Shown one piece after another: positions 64,000-64,000 of a DNA stretch of 64,000 nt. The stretch is from Vibrio intestinalis (GTDB taxonomy: Bacteria; Pseudomonadota; Gammaproteobacteria; Enterobacterales; Vibrionaceae), in NCBI RefSeq assembly GCF_025195085.2, contig NZ_JANAVY020000016.1, forward strand, positions 39,172 through 103,171. The letters run 5' to 3'. A program made the translations under genes and the position numbers. Below the pieces are notes generated by a model. That model saw only the letters and a list, made by a program, of their open reading frames with translations, was not told the origin of the DNA and made no database searches. Position 1 is the first letter of the stretch; each line of letters opens with the position of its first letter.

Positions 64000-64000
64000 A

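Overview
The window is a stretch of gammaproteobacterial chromosome that looks like Vibrio. The evidence is a complete-looking mannose-sensitive haemagglutinin (MSHA) type IV pilus locus next to ssb, a qstR-like competence regulator, galU and uvrA, together with Vibrio-like protein sequences and a tRNA/rRNA organisation dense in Phe, Thr, Asn and Asp tRNAs. I cannot name the species from sequence alone. Almost everything is core genome. I see no CRISPR array, prophage, transposase or integron.

Layout: (1) 1-15864, minus strand, is the MSHA pilus locus, read mshH-I-J-K-L-M-N-E-G-F-B-A-C-D-O-P-Q, with mshQ cut by the window edge. (2) 16082-26573 holds ssb, a divergent qstR-like LuxR regulator, galU, uvrA behind a LexA box, a PglL-type O-oligosaccharyltransferase, a class V aminotransferase, and lysC behind a lysine riboswitch. 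(3) 26592-37758 holds pilU/pilT, then divergent yggS-proC-yggT-yggU-rdgB-hemW, glsA, trmB and mutY-yggX-mltC. (4) 37822-41309 is two tRNA arrays (4 + 5 genes) that look duplicated, with a chemoreceptor gene between them. (5) 41330-47907, minus strand, is a lipoprotein serine hydrolase, plsC, and murA-ibaG-mlaBCDEF. (6) 48142-57312, plus strand, is yrbG-kdsD-kdsC-lptC-lptA-lptB-rpoN-hpf-ptsN-rapZ-npr and then mgtE. (7) 57383-64000 is metH with a tandem met box, a Na+/H+ antiporter, a DedA protein, a repeat-rich terminator zone, tRNA-Asp and 5S rRNA. The last two are the 3' end of an rRNA operon reading on the minus strand.

Common themes: pilus biology recurs (MSHA machine, the PilT/PilU retraction motors, a possible pilin-glycosylating PglL enzyme, and a competence regulator). 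Outer-membrane construction and upkeep is concentrated in the mla/kds/lpt block, which flanks one divergent promoter region at 47908-48141. Several cis-regulatory elements can be read directly: the lysine riboswitch with a candidate terminator, the LexA box, the tandem MetJ operator, two stringent-type tRNA promoters with 17-bp spacers, and about 18 terminator hairpins. The less ordinary items are the 124-bp tandem repeat with four copies of an 18-bp motif downstream of the rRNA operon, a tRNA-Phe with a compensated different acceptor stem, and the duplicated tRNA array interrupted by a chemoreceptor.
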